A DNA stretch of 64,000 bases from an uncultured Prevotella sp. (GTDB lineage: Bacteria > Bacteroidota > Bacteroidia > Bacteroidales > Bacteroidaceae). A program made the position numbers and the translations under genes. The DNA lies in the NCBI GenBank assembly GCA_934281565.1, contig CAKQXI010000001.1, positions 1 through 64,000 of the forward strand, given 5' to 3'. Under the pieces are notes generated by a model that ran no database searches, had not been told where the DNA came from, and saw only the letters and a program-made list of their open reading frames with translations. Positions 7,855 through 16,104 of the stretch are shown one piece after another (the first letter of the stretch is position 1; the number at the start of each line of letters is the position of its first letter).

Positions 7855-8964
7855 ATGAAACTTATGTGGATGATGATTTTCTTCGTACTACCTGTCGTAG
7901 GTCTGGGCTATACGCTCTGGCATATCTGGCAGGTCCTGCCTTTTAGCAACTGCTGGCGCTGGACGGCTGTGGGCATAGCCATAGCTCTATTCCTCAGTAT
8001 GTTCTTGGTATTTTCGGGAGCAATTGAGAAGATGCCTCTCAACATGGCAACCGTAACATACGAAACAGGTACTTCTGTCATTTTCATTTTGCTCTATTTG
8101 GTGATGATTTTCATTTTGCTCGACATTGCTCGACTCATGCACATCATTCCGAAGGCATGGCTATACAGCAATGGTTACACTGCCATGGGACTTTTCGCAG
8201 CCATGCTTGTCATATTCGGCTATGGCAATGCACTATATAATAATAAGGTGAAAGAAGCAATAGAGATAAAGACCACTAAAATCATCTCGCCAGAGAAGAA
8301 AACTGCTAAGATTGTACTTTTGAGCGACCTCCATCTCGGTTATCACAACCGAAAAGCCGAATTCAGAAAATGGGTGGACATGATAAATGCCGAACATCCC
8401 GACCTGATACTGATAGCTGGTGACATCATTGACATCAGCGTGCGCCCACTGTTGGAAGAAAATGTCGCAGAGGAATTCCATCGGTTGAAAGCCCCTGTCT
8501 ACGCTTGTCTGGGCAATCACGAATATTATAGCGGAGAGCCCAAGGCGCAACTATTTTACCAAGAGGCAGGCATCCATCTGCTGCGCGACAGCATAGCAAG
8601 GTTTGGGCATCTCTGCATTATCGGGCGTGATGACCGCACCAATCTCCATCGTAAGTCACTCGCACAGATTATAGCTCAAACAGGCATCAACAAGGACAAG
8701 GACTTGACCATCCTGCTTGACCATCAGCCCTACTTTCTCGAAGAAGCCGAGCAGAACGGCATAGACTTCCAATTCAGTGGTCACACCCATCACGGACAAG
8801 TGTGGCCAGCATCATGGGTGACAGATGCCATATATGAGGATGCTTTCGGACCGCTCCAAAAAGGCAAGACACAATATTATGTCAGCTCGGGAATGGGCAT
8901 CTGGGGTGGCAAGTTCCGTATAGGCACGCAATCGGAATATGTGGTGCTGACGGTAACTTGGTAG
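7855..8964 (+). CDS. Membrane-anchored metallophosphoesterase
   Basis: A 369-aa protein with about four N-terminal transmembrane segments (residues 1-130) and a C-terminal calcineurin-like phosphoesterase domain of the YkuE/YaeI type. All metal-binding motifs are present: SDLHLG near 158, AGDIID near 188, GNHEYYSG near 220 and SGHTHHGQVWP near 304-314. The related enzymes act on phospholipid or nucleotide phosphoesters; the substrate here is not known. It follows the SDR gene closely on the same strand. Confidence 0.88.
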   Translation: MKLMWMMIFFVLPVVGLGYTLWHIWQVLPFSNCWRWTAVGIAIALFLSMFLVFSGAIEKMPLNMATVTYETGTSVIFILLYLVMIFILLDIARLMHIIPKAWLYSNGYTAMGLFAAMLVIFGYGNALYNNKVKEAIEIKTTKIISPEKKTAKIVLLSDLHLGYHNRKAEFRKWVDMINAEHPDLILIAGDIIDISVRPLLEENVAEEFHRLKAPVYACLGNHEYYSGEPKAQLFYQEAGIHLLRDSIARFGHLCIIGRDDRTNLHRKSLAQIIAQTGINKDKDLTILLDHQPYFLEEAEQNGIDFQFSGHTHHGQVWPASWVTDAIYEDAFGPLQKGKTQYYVSSGMGIWGGKFRIGTQSEYVVLTVTW

Positions 8965-9027
8965 CCCTATAAATCATGTATCCTCTGGAAAATCTGTCAC
9001 GTTTTCTTTCAGTTTATTACTTTTTTG

Positions 9028-9059
9028 CTTGTCTATATCAACAAAAATGCGTACTTTTG
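9028..9059 (+). promoter_or_regulatory. Promoter of the cupin regulator gene
   Basis: CTTG at 9028-9031, a 20-bp spacer and TACTTTTG at 9052-9059 fit the Bacteroidetes promoter. The predicted start point near 9063 lies 22 nt before the ATG at 9085, which argues against the longer upstream reading frame that opens at 9025. Confidence 0.65.
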
Positions 9060-9084
9060 CCACAAAAACTATAAAATAAAAACA

Positions 9085-9639
9085 ATGGATGAAGCAATCA
9101 AGCAAATCGGGGAACGCCTGAAAGGTCTTCGGGAAGTTCTCAACATCCCTGCAGAGGAAGTGGCAGAGCTGTGCGAGATCAGTCTTGAGCATTATCTCAA
9201 GATTGAGGCTGGCGAAGCTGACCCTTCTGTATACCGTCTCTCCAAGATTTCTAAGAAATATGGCATCGACCTCGATGTCTTGCTCTTTGGCGAGGAACCT
9301 CGTATGAAAGGATATTATGTAACTCGCAAAAGTCAAGGACCAGAAATTGACCGCAACAACCAATACAAATACCAAAGCCTTGCCGTAGGTTTCAAGGACA
9401 GAAAAGCCAATCCTTTCATGGTACAAGTGGACCCACTGCCTAATGATGAGAAACCTCATAAGAACGGACATGATGGTCAGGAATATGACTATGTGATAGA
9501 GGGAAAGCTCGAAGTTACTATCGGGGAGAAAGCGATGGTGTTAGGTCCTGGCGACAGCATCTACTTTGACAGCAAGAAGCAACATTGCTTCCGCTCATTA
9601 GGTGGAGAGCCGGCTAAATTTCTTTGTATAATTATCTAA
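9085..9639 (+). CDS. XRE-type helix-turn-helix regulator with cupin domain
   Basis: A 184-aa protein when started at the ATG at 9085. The frame is open from 9025, but those 20 residues overlap the predicted promoter. Residues 1-70 form an HTH_3 domain (LKGLREVLNIPAEEVAELC). Residues 100-184 form a cupin (HDGQEYDYVIEGKLEVTIG, then LGPGDSIYFDSKKQHCFRSLG). Such proteins sense a small ligand in the cupin pocket. In Bacteroidales I recall this gene and the acyl-CoA ligase behind it sitting together between proC and proB, so it probably controls that ligase. Confidence 0.88.
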   Translation: MDEAIKQIGERLKGLREVLNIPAEEVAELCEISLEHYLKIEAGEADPSVYRLSKISKKYGIDLDVLLFGEEPRMKGYYVTRKSQGPEIDRNNQYKYQSLAVGFKDRKANPFMVQVDPLPNDEKPHKNGHDGQEYDYVIEGKLEVTIGEKAMVLGPGDSIYFDSKKQHCFRSLGGEPAKFLCIII

Positions 9640-9767
9640 TTCGGGAATTATAGAATTAAAAGAAGTTATAGGGAAGTTAAGGGACAACAGCAAAAAAGGC
9701 ATTTGTCCCTCTAAATTCCTTTAATTTCAATAACTCCCCTTAACTTCCCTACCAAATCTACAAAAAG
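9640..9767. repeat. Low-complexity inverted repeat spacer
   Basis: This spacer contains GTTATAGGGAAGTTAAGGG near 9665 and, in opposite orientation, AACTCCCCTTAACTTCCCT near 9731, with GGGACAA and TTGTCCC inside. The arms can fold into a long imperfect stem. The motif GTTAAGGGAGTTAAG recurs near 40430-40470. Confidence 0.7.
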
Positions 9768-11426
9768 ATGATCGAAAGATTTCTAAAACAGACTAAGTTC
9801 ACTTCAGAGCAAGACTTCAAGGAGCATCTGGAGTTCATCATACCAGAGAACTTTAACTTTGCCTACGACGTGATGGATGAGTGGGCAAAGATAAAACCCA
9901 ACCAGGTAGCTCTCCTTTGGGCGAGCGAACGAGGCGAAGAAATCCGCTTTACTTACAAAGACCTAAAGGAACAGAGTGACAAGACTGCCGCTTACTTCCA
10001 AAGCCTGGGCATCGGACATGATGACAAAGTGATGCTCATCTTGAAGCGTCACTATCAATGGTGGCTTGCCATGCTCGGTCTCCATAAACTGGGAGCCGTT
10101 GCCATTCCTGCCACCCATATGCTCACCAAGCACGACATTATCTATCGCAACAATGCTGCAAGTGTGAAAGCCATCATTTGTTGCGGTGACGACTATGTTG
10201 TGGAGCAAGTCAAGGAAGCGATGCCAGAAAGTCCTACCGTCAAGACTTTGGTAAGTATTGGTCCTGATATTCCTGAGGGCTTCCACGACTGGATGACGGA
10301 ATGGAACAATGTTCCTCCTTTCGTCCGTCCAGAACACGTGAACACCAACGAGGATACACTCTTGATGTATTTCACATCGGGTACAACAGGCGAACCAAAG
10401 ATGGTGGCTCATGACCATCTCTATGCTCTCGGTCATCTTACAACTGGCGTATATTGGCACAACCTACATGAGAACTCCATCCATCTCACCGTCGCCGATA
10501 CAGGTTGGGGCAAGGCAGTATGGGGCAAGCTCTATGGTCAATGGTTTGCTGGTGCCACCGTCTTCGTCTACGACCATGAGAAGTTCACGGCGGAAAAGAT
10601 ACTACGCCAGATAGAGAAATATCATATCACTTCATTCTGCGCACCCCCTACTATCTATCGTTTCATGATTCGTGAGGACTTTTCTAAATATAACCTCAGC
10701 AGTCTTGAATATTGCACCACTGCGGGCGAGGCAATGAACCCATCTGTGGCTGAAACTTTCCAGAAGTTGACTGGCATCCAGATATGCGAGGGCTTCGGAC
10801 AAACCGAAACTACCATGACACTCGGCACTTTCCCTTGGATTAAGCCCAAGCCCGGAAGCATGGGCAAGCCAAATCCACAATATGATGTTCATATTCTTCG
10901 TTCAGATATGAGTGAATGTGAAGATGGCGAGAAAGGTGAGATTTGTATTCGCATTGGTGATGACAAGCCGTTGGGATTGTTCAAGCATTATTATCGCGCC
11001 CAAGAGTTAACAAAAGATGTATGGCATGATGGCTATTACCATACTGGCGACATGGCTTGGCGTGACGAGGAAGGCTATTTCTGGTTTGAAGGTCGCATTG
11101 ATGATGTTATCAAGAGTTCTGGCTACCGTATCGGTCCATTCGAGGTAGAGAATGCCTTGATGACTCACCCTGCTGTTGTGGAATGTGCCATCACAGGTGT
11201 ACCAGACCCTATCCGTGGCATGGTAGTGAAAGCGACTGTTGTTCTTGCCAAGGAGTACAAGGACAAGGCTGGTGACGATCTCGTCAAAGAGCTCCAGAAC
11301 CACGTGAAGCATGAGACTGCTCCCTATAAGTATCCCCGCATCATTGAGTTCGTAGATGAATTGCCTAAGACCATATCAGGCAAGATACGCAGAGTGGAAA
11401 TCAGAGAAAAGGATAATAAGAAATAA
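9768..11426 (+). CDS. AMP-forming acyl-CoA synthetase
   Basis: A 552-aa member of the ANL superfamily close to medium-chain or acetyl-CoA synthetases. The phosphate loop MYFTSGTTGEPKMVAH is near residues 200-217. GFGQTET near 343, YHTGDMAWRDEEGYFWFEGR near 425 and the hinge/core KSSGYRIGPFEVE near 447-459 follow. The C-terminal PKTISGKIRRVE carries the adenylation lysine. It activates a carboxylic acid to its CoA thioester; the substrate cannot be read from sequence. It follows the cupin regulator and precedes proB by 4 bp, so it is probably co-transcribed with proB. Confidence 0.88.
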   Translation: MIERFLKQTKFTSEQDFKEHLEFIIPENFNFAYDVMDEWAKIKPNQVALLWASERGEEIRFTYKDLKEQSDKTAAYFQSLGIGHDDKVMLILKRHYQWWLAMLGLHKLGAVAIPATHMLTKHDIIYRNNAASVKAIICCGDDYVVEQVKEAMPESPTVKTLVSIGPDIPEGFHDWMTEWNNVPPFVRPEHVNTNEDTLLMYFTSGTTGEPKMVAHDHLYALGHLTTGVYWHNLHENSIHLTVADTGWGKAVWGKLYGQWFAGATVFVYDHEKFTAEKILRQIEKYHITSFCAPPTIYRFMIREDFSKYNLSSLEYCTTAGEAMNPSVAETFQKLTGIQICEGFGQTETTMTLGTFPWIKPKPGSMGKPNPQYDVHILRSDMSECEDGEKGEICIRIGDDKPLGLFKHYYRAQELTKDVWHDGYYHTGDMAWRDEEGYFWFEGRIDDVIKSSGYRIGPFEVENALMTHPAVVECAITGVPDPIRGMVVKATVVLAKEYKDKAGDDLVKELQNHVKHETAPYKYPRIIEFVDELPKTISGKIRRVEIREKDNKK

Positions 11427-11430
11427 CTAT

Positions 11431-12210
11431 ATGAAAAGAATTGTAGTAAAAGTGGGCAGCAACGTACTGACCCGTGAGGACGGCAAATTAGATGTAACAA
11501 GAATGTCGTCAATCGTCGATCAAATCGTTTGGCTCAAGCGACACGACTATGAAGTAATACTCGTATCTTCTGGTGCCGTTGCTGCCGGCAGAGCGGAACT
11601 ACACGTCGACCATCATTTGGATAATGTGGAACAACGCCAGCTTTTCTCTGCCATTGGCCAGGTAAAGCTGATTGGTCTTTATTACAACCTTTTCCGTGAA
11701 TACAACATCAAGATTGGACAAGTGCTTACGATGAAAGAGAACTTCGGGGCAGAAGAACAATACAAGAACCAAGAGGCTTGTATGCAAGTGATGTTGGAAA
11801 ATGGCGTACTCCCTATCATCAACGAGAACGATACCGTATGCATCACCGAGTTGATGTTTACCGATAACGATGAGTTGTCGGGTTTGGTAGCCCAGATGAT
11901 GAAGGCAGATACCCTCATCCTCCTTTCAAATGTGGATGGTATCTACAATGGTGACCCTAAGGAACCTAACACTCGTATCATTCCATCAGTATATTATGAC
12001 CGTGACATCAGCGAGTACATCTATGCCAGCAAGAGTAGTTTTGGACGAGGTGGAATGACATCGAAAGCAAAAGTTGCCCACGATGTTGCCAATGCAGGCA
12101 TCAAAGTCATCATTGCCAATGGCAATACTCCTAACATTCTTGTCAATCTGAAAGAGCACCCAATGGAAACCCTACATACGGAGTTTGTGGCAAGACCTAA
12201 ACTTTCTTAG
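11431..12210 (+). CDS. proB: Glutamate 5-kinase, short form without PUA domain
   Basis: Phosphorylates glutamate in the first step of proline synthesis. The ATG at 11431 gives 259 aa; the frame is open upstream to 11356, inside the acyl-CoA ligase gene, so the inner start is preferred. The amino-acid kinase fold is clear: KVGSNVLT (7-14), LVSSGAVAAGR (about 44-54), INENDTV, FTDNDELSGLVAQMM and SNVDGIYNGDP, then FGRGGMTSKAKVA. Long-form enzymes such as E. coli ProB (367 aa) carry a C-terminal PUA domain that is absent here. proA lies 9.6 kb downstream, behind an accessory block. Confidence 0.92.
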   Translation: MKRIVVKVGSNVLTREDGKLDVTRMSSIVDQIVWLKRHDYEVILVSSGAVAAGRAELHVDHHLDNVEQRQLFSAIGQVKLIGLYYNLFREYNIKIGQVLTMKENFGAEEQYKNQEACMQVMLENGVLPIINENDTVCITELMFTDNDELSGLVAQMMKADTLILLSNVDGIYNGDPKEPNTRIIPSVYYDRDISEYIYASKSSFGRGGMTSKAKVAHDVANAGIKVIIANGNTPNILVNLKEHPMETLHTEFVARPKLS

Positions 12211-12216
12211 CCTCAT

Positions 12217-12248
12217 CTTGGTATTTCCGAAAAATAGTTGTATCTTTG
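12217..12248 (+). promoter_or_regulatory. Promoter of the ATPase gene at 12289
   Basis: CTTG (12217-12220), a 20-bp spacer and TATCTTTG (12241-12248) match the Bacteroidetes promoter. The predicted start point near 12252 leaves a 37-nt leader. Confidence 0.7.
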
Positions 12249-12288
12249 CCATTACAAAAATGTTGTAACACAAAACATGTAATAGCGT

Positions 12289-13425
12289 ATGAAACTAATT
12301 AGCAAGAAGTTAGTCAATCCTTTTATATATCAAGGATATGAAAGTCCTAAGTATTTCTGCGACAGACAGGCAGAGACCACGACTTTGCTTTCGCATTTAC
12401 GCAATGGAAGAAACGTAACCCTCATCTCTCCTCGAAGAATAGGTAAAACCGGTCTTATCAAGAACACCTTTTATCATCTCAAAGAGGAAGAAAAAAACGC
12501 CGTATGCCTATACCTTGACATCTTCGCCACCAAGAACTTACATGATTTTGTGGAACAATTCGGTGTAATGGTCATCAACGACATCGTTCGCAAGAATGCT
12601 TCTTTCATCGAGAAAACCATAGCTTTCTTCAGTGCTTTACGACCAGTATTGACTATGGATCCATTGACTGGTGAGCCAAGTGTATCCATCACAGTAGAGC
12701 CAAGCCAAGAAGACATTACCATCCGTAGCATCTTCAACTATCTCAATGAAAGTGGCAAAGAAATATATATAGCCATAGATGAATTCCAACAGATTGCCGA
12801 ATACCCAGAAAAAGGTACAGAGGCTCTACTACGTTCCTACATCCAGTTCGCCCAGCACGTACACTTCATATTCTCTGGCAGCAAGTTTCATTTGATGGCG
12901 GAGATATTCGGTTCTCCCAAGCATCCTTTCTATCAGAGTACCGAGATGATGGGATTAAAGCCTCTAAAATGTGAGGTATATTATGATTTCTGCCGTAAAT
13001 TCTTTAAAGTCAAAGGTGGTGACTTATCCCAAGAGATATTTGAGCACATTTATGATCTATTCGAAGGACATACTTGGTATATCCAATGCATCATGAATCG
13101 TCTCTACGAAGTAGAAACAACCATTAGCAAAACAGAACAAGTAAATGCCGCCTTGCTTTCTATCCTCCAAGGACGGGAGGCTCAGTTTGAGAGCATGGTG
13201 CAATTCTTCACCGAAAATCAATTTTCCTTATTAAAAGCCATCGCCAAAGACAACATTGTTCCCCAGCCCACTGCAAGTAAATTCATCAAGGAACATAAAT
13301 TAAGTGGAGCCAGCAGTGTGAAAGCTGCCCTCAATGTATTAGAAAATAAAGAACTTGTCTATAGAAAGCAAGAAGGATATATCATCTACGACAGATTTAT
13401 GGACCTATGGTTGAAAAGGCTATAG
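12289..13425 (+). CDS. ATP-binding protein, archaeal-ATPase-like (STAND/AAA)
   Basis: A 378-aa ATPase with Walker A SPRRIGKTG (about 46-54), Walker B YIAIDEFQQI near 162 and a sensor-like IFSGSKFHLM near 196. The C-terminal 80 residues look like a winged helix (ASKFIKEHKLSGASSVKAALNVLENKELV). It resembles the Bacteroidales family of stand-alone ATPases, whose role is unknown. It has its own promoter and is convergent with the efflux operon, one base pair apart. It opens accessory block B between proB and proA. Confidence 0.85.
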   Translation: MKLISKKLVNPFIYQGYESPKYFCDRQAETTTLLSHLRNGRNVTLISPRRIGKTGLIKNTFYHLKEEEKNAVCLYLDIFATKNLHDFVEQFGVMVINDIVRKNASFIEKTIAFFSALRPVLTMDPLTGEPSVSITVEPSQEDITIRSIFNYLNESGKEIYIAIDEFQQIAEYPEKGTEALLRSYIQFAQHVHFIFSGSKFHLMAEIFGSPKHPFYQSTEMMGLKPLKCEVYYDFCRKFFKVKGGDLSQEIFEHIYDLFEGHTWYIQCIMNRLYEVETTISKTEQVNAALLSILQGREAQFESMVQFFTENQFSLLKAIAKDNIVPQPTASKFIKEHKLSGASSVKAALNVLENKELVYRKQEGYIIYDRFMDLWLKRL

Positions 13426-13426
13426 A

Positions 13427-15055
13427 TTATGTTGTTTCTCCCTTATGATAAGGCAACAAGAGGGTGACTACGGCTGTTCCCAATAGCGATAAAACTGTTT
13501 GCCCAGTAATATCTTTCATTGCCACAATTGTTGATTGCACGATGATACGCCCCTTTAGGGAGGTGGTGGCTAACTGTTCTGCCTCCGTCGTTCCTTTACC
13601 TCCAACCTCACCCATACGTTTGGTTTGCATGAAAGCAGTAACAGCAAGTGGGTTCTCATTATTTACTGTTTGTACTATACGGCTGACATAATATTGTTGG
13701 CGATTGTTCAGCCAGTTGGCATAGAGGGAAGAACCTACTACTGGGGCGATGGCATTACGCATCCATATCATCAGAAACACAAAGGTGGCGAGATAGTGGG
13801 ACGGTAGTTTCTTCATGCCGAAAGCCGCCACAATAGAATAAAGCATCAATAATCCTGTGTAGTTCAACACAGTGGGGAGTATCATATTTCCAAACAGCCC
13901 TATTGTCTGATATTGGAAATAAAGATAAGCATTGGAAGCTGCCATCATCAGGAACGCCAGACAGAATATCATGCGAAATCGGACTTTCTTCACCACTAAC
14001 AACATAGACAGCAGAAGACCAAGCAGACATCCGACAATCGCCCAACCACTTAGCGAGGCACTTTGCTGATTATTAATAGGAGTTGAGAGTTTGGCAAACA
14101 TACTGACAAAGATATTTGCCGAATTGAAGATCATCGACAAAAAAAACAGCAACATCGACATCCAAACATTACGATAAGTAAACACTTCCAGCGGAAGATA
14201 GGGTTCTGCTTGTTTCCGCATCGAAAAGAAAAGGAAAGCACCACAGGCAATCAACAGCACCCCCATTGCCAAACAGATGCTATTGGAAGAAAACCAATCC
14301 AATGTCTTGCCATAGACAAGGATGTATGCCATACAGCACAAGACAACCGCCATCAACAACATACTTTTCATCTTATCCCATTCCACTTGATATTGTTGTG
14401 TTTTCTTCTCAGTGGGCATTGTACATACCACCAGAAGAATAGCTACCATCAACATCCCGATGACTACATAGTAGGCATCCTGCCAATGATATTCGTAGGC
14501 AAAGTGCGCCAGTAGCATATTACTTGTCTGCGATATGAGCAGAATGAAACCATAAAGCACTGGCATCAAGAAAGTACGTTTCCGCTCCAATACATATTGC
14601 ACCTCGGCAGAAGGTTCTTCTGTCATCGTGAACATGGAGAGCGTATCCAGTCCTGTGAGATAGGGAGCTATGGTAAACGTACAGTTCAGCATGACGATAA
14701 TACATACAAAGCCCGTTAGCAGACAGGCTGCAAGTAATAGCGGAACGGATGTTGCGACAGCGCAGACATAATTGAGCGGTATCAACAACAGAAAGCCCCA
14801 AAGATAGGTCTGCTTGATACGCCTAACCTGCAAGAAGCGCACCATGAACGGTGGGAACAAGCACATACCTATACTGGTAAAGAAACTTGCCAACTGTATG
14901 TCTTCCGTCCACACTCCCAAACCTCCCGACATTTCACTGATGTTGCAAAGATAAGCACCACCCGAAAACGTAGGTGGCACAAACATCATCAACAATATCA
15001 ATATGCCTACTGGGCGAGGAACCCACTCATAGAAAGGACGATTGTTCTTATCCAT
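13427..15055 (-). CDS. MFS efflux transporter, EmrB/DHA2-like
   Basis: A 542-aa inner-membrane protein with roughly 14 hydrophobic segments, as in the DHA2 drug:proton antiporters. I start it at the ATG at 15055, whose A is also the last base of the preceding stop; a GTG start one codon earlier is possible. It is the last gene of a TolC-EmrA-EmrB type operon and should export a toxic compound through the adaptor and the outer-membrane channel. Family motifs are weak; the assignment rests on topology, length and operon context. Substrate unknown. Confidence 0.85.
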   Translation of the reverse strand: MDKNNRPFYEWVPRPVGILILLMMFVPPTFSGGAYLCNISEMSGGLGVWTEDIQLASFFTSIGMCLFPPFMVRFLQVRRIKQTYLWGFLLLIPLNYVCAVATSVPLLLAACLLTGFVCIIVMLNCTFTIAPYLTGLDTLSMFTMTEEPSAEVQYVLERKRTFLMPVLYGFILLISQTSNMLLAHFAYEYHWQDAYYVVIGMLMVAILLVVCTMPTEKKTQQYQVEWDKMKSMLLMAVVLCCMAYILVYGKTLDWFSSNSICLAMGVLLIACGAFLFFSMRKQAEPYLPLEVFTYRNVWMSMLLFFLSMIFNSANIFVSMFAKLSTPINNQQSASLSGWAIVGCLLGLLLSMLLVVKKVRFRMIFCLAFLMMAASNAYLYFQYQTIGLFGNMILPTVLNYTGLLMLYSIVAAFGMKKLPSHYLATFVFLMIWMRNAIAPVVGSSLYANWLNNRQQYYVSRIVQTVNNENPLAVTAFMQTKRMGEVGGKGTTEAEQLATTSLKGRIIVQSTIVAMKDITGQTVLSLLGTAVVTLLLPYHKGETT

Positions 15056-16089
15056 CACTTGCCTCCTTTTACTTTCACCTTGATCTCACACATCATTCCA
15101 GCAGCCATACGGCGGTTGTCGGCAGCGCTCATATCGGCATCGAAGTCAATACGCACAGGAATGCGCTGTTGTATCTTAACGAAATTACCTGCCGAATTAT
15201 CTATCGGCACCATCGAATACTTGGAACCCGTGGCAGAACTGATAGATGTTACCGTGCCATGAAAACTTTTGTCGGGCAGGGCATCAATACTGATTTCCAC
15301 TTTCTGTCCCTTGCTAATGTGCGACATCTGCGTTTCCTTAAAGTTGGCAACAACCCATTTACGTGTATCAGGAATCAGCGTGGTAATGGTCTGACCCGGA
15401 TTTACCAGTTGTCCTTCCTCTATCGTCCTGCGCCCTACATTGCCATCGGCAGGAGCAGTAACAACCGTATAAGAAAGATTTAGCCGTGCCATGTTCACAG
15501 CTGCTTCGGCACGCATAATGGCAGCCTCGGCATTGCCTCTGCGCTGGTTCACCTCACCAACAGATGAACGTGCTGCCTCACGCTGATGCTTCAAGGCATT
15601 GACACGGGCTTTCGCCATGTCAAGTTCTGTCTTATATTGCTCCACGATGACAGGTGTTGAAGCTTTTTTCTTCAGCAATGTGGCATAACGTTCATAGTCA
15701 CGTTGCAGTTTCTCCACACGCAGTTCTGCTTCTTCGATGGAAGCATCATAAACGGTAGCACTATTGGATGCGGTGTTCAACGTATTGCTCACCACCCTGC
15801 GTCCACAGTACGCATCCATCAACGAGGCTTCCGCCTGTTGCAAAGCGATGGCATATTCACGGTCGTCAATTATTAAAAGCGTATCTCCTTTTCTGACGTG
15901 CTGATTTTCCGAAAAGCGGATTTCACGGATATATCCCGCCACCTTCACATTGATAGGAGAAATGTATTGTTCCACCTGCGCATCGTCCGTTTTCTCATAA
16001 CGGTTATCGCCGAACATCATTCCTATCACTACTATTCCTGCCAGCAGCAAACCGATAGCCACTGCCTTTCCTATCCTATTTTTATTCAT
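15055..16089 (-). CDS. HlyD/EmrA-family membrane fusion protein
   Basis: A 344-aa periplasmic adaptor with one N-terminal membrane anchor (residues 8-27). The lipoyl/barrel half begins VEQYISPINVKVAGYIREI near 39, followed by a coiled-coil hairpin (about 75-200) with RDYERYATLLKKKASTPVIVEQ. The second lipoyl half contains TVVTAPADGNVGRRTIEEGQ and LIPDTRKWVVANFKETQ. It bridges the EmrB-like pump and the TolC-like channel. The stop overlaps the next start (TGATG), and a good AGGAGG sits ahead of that start, indicating translational coupling. Confidence 0.92.
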   Translation of the reverse strand: MNKNRIGKAVAIGLLLAGIVVIGMMFGDNRYEKTDDAQVEQYISPINVKVAGYIREIRFSENQHVRKGDTLLIIDDREYAIALQQAEASLMDAYCGRRVVSNTLNTASNSATVYDASIEEAELRVEKLQRDYERYATLLKKKASTPVIVEQYKTELDMAKARVNALKHQREAARSSVGEVNQRRGNAEAAIMRAEAAVNMARLNLSYTVVTAPADGNVGRRTIEEGQLVNPGQTITTLIPDTRKWVVANFKETQMSHISKGQKVEISIDALPDKSFHGTVTSISSATGSKYSMVPIDNSAGNFVKIQQRIPVRIDFDADMSAADNRRMAAGMMCEIKVKVKGGK

Positions 16090-16104
16090 ATTGCTGTTAT
16101 TTTA

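Noticed and set aside
9025..9084. Longer N-terminus of the cupin regulator
   Set aside because: These codons overlap the promoter, and the extra residues do not belong to the HTH domain.
11356..11430. Longer start of proB
   Set aside because: It would lie within the end of the acyl-CoA ligase gene; the ATG at 11431 starts exactly at the kinase fold.
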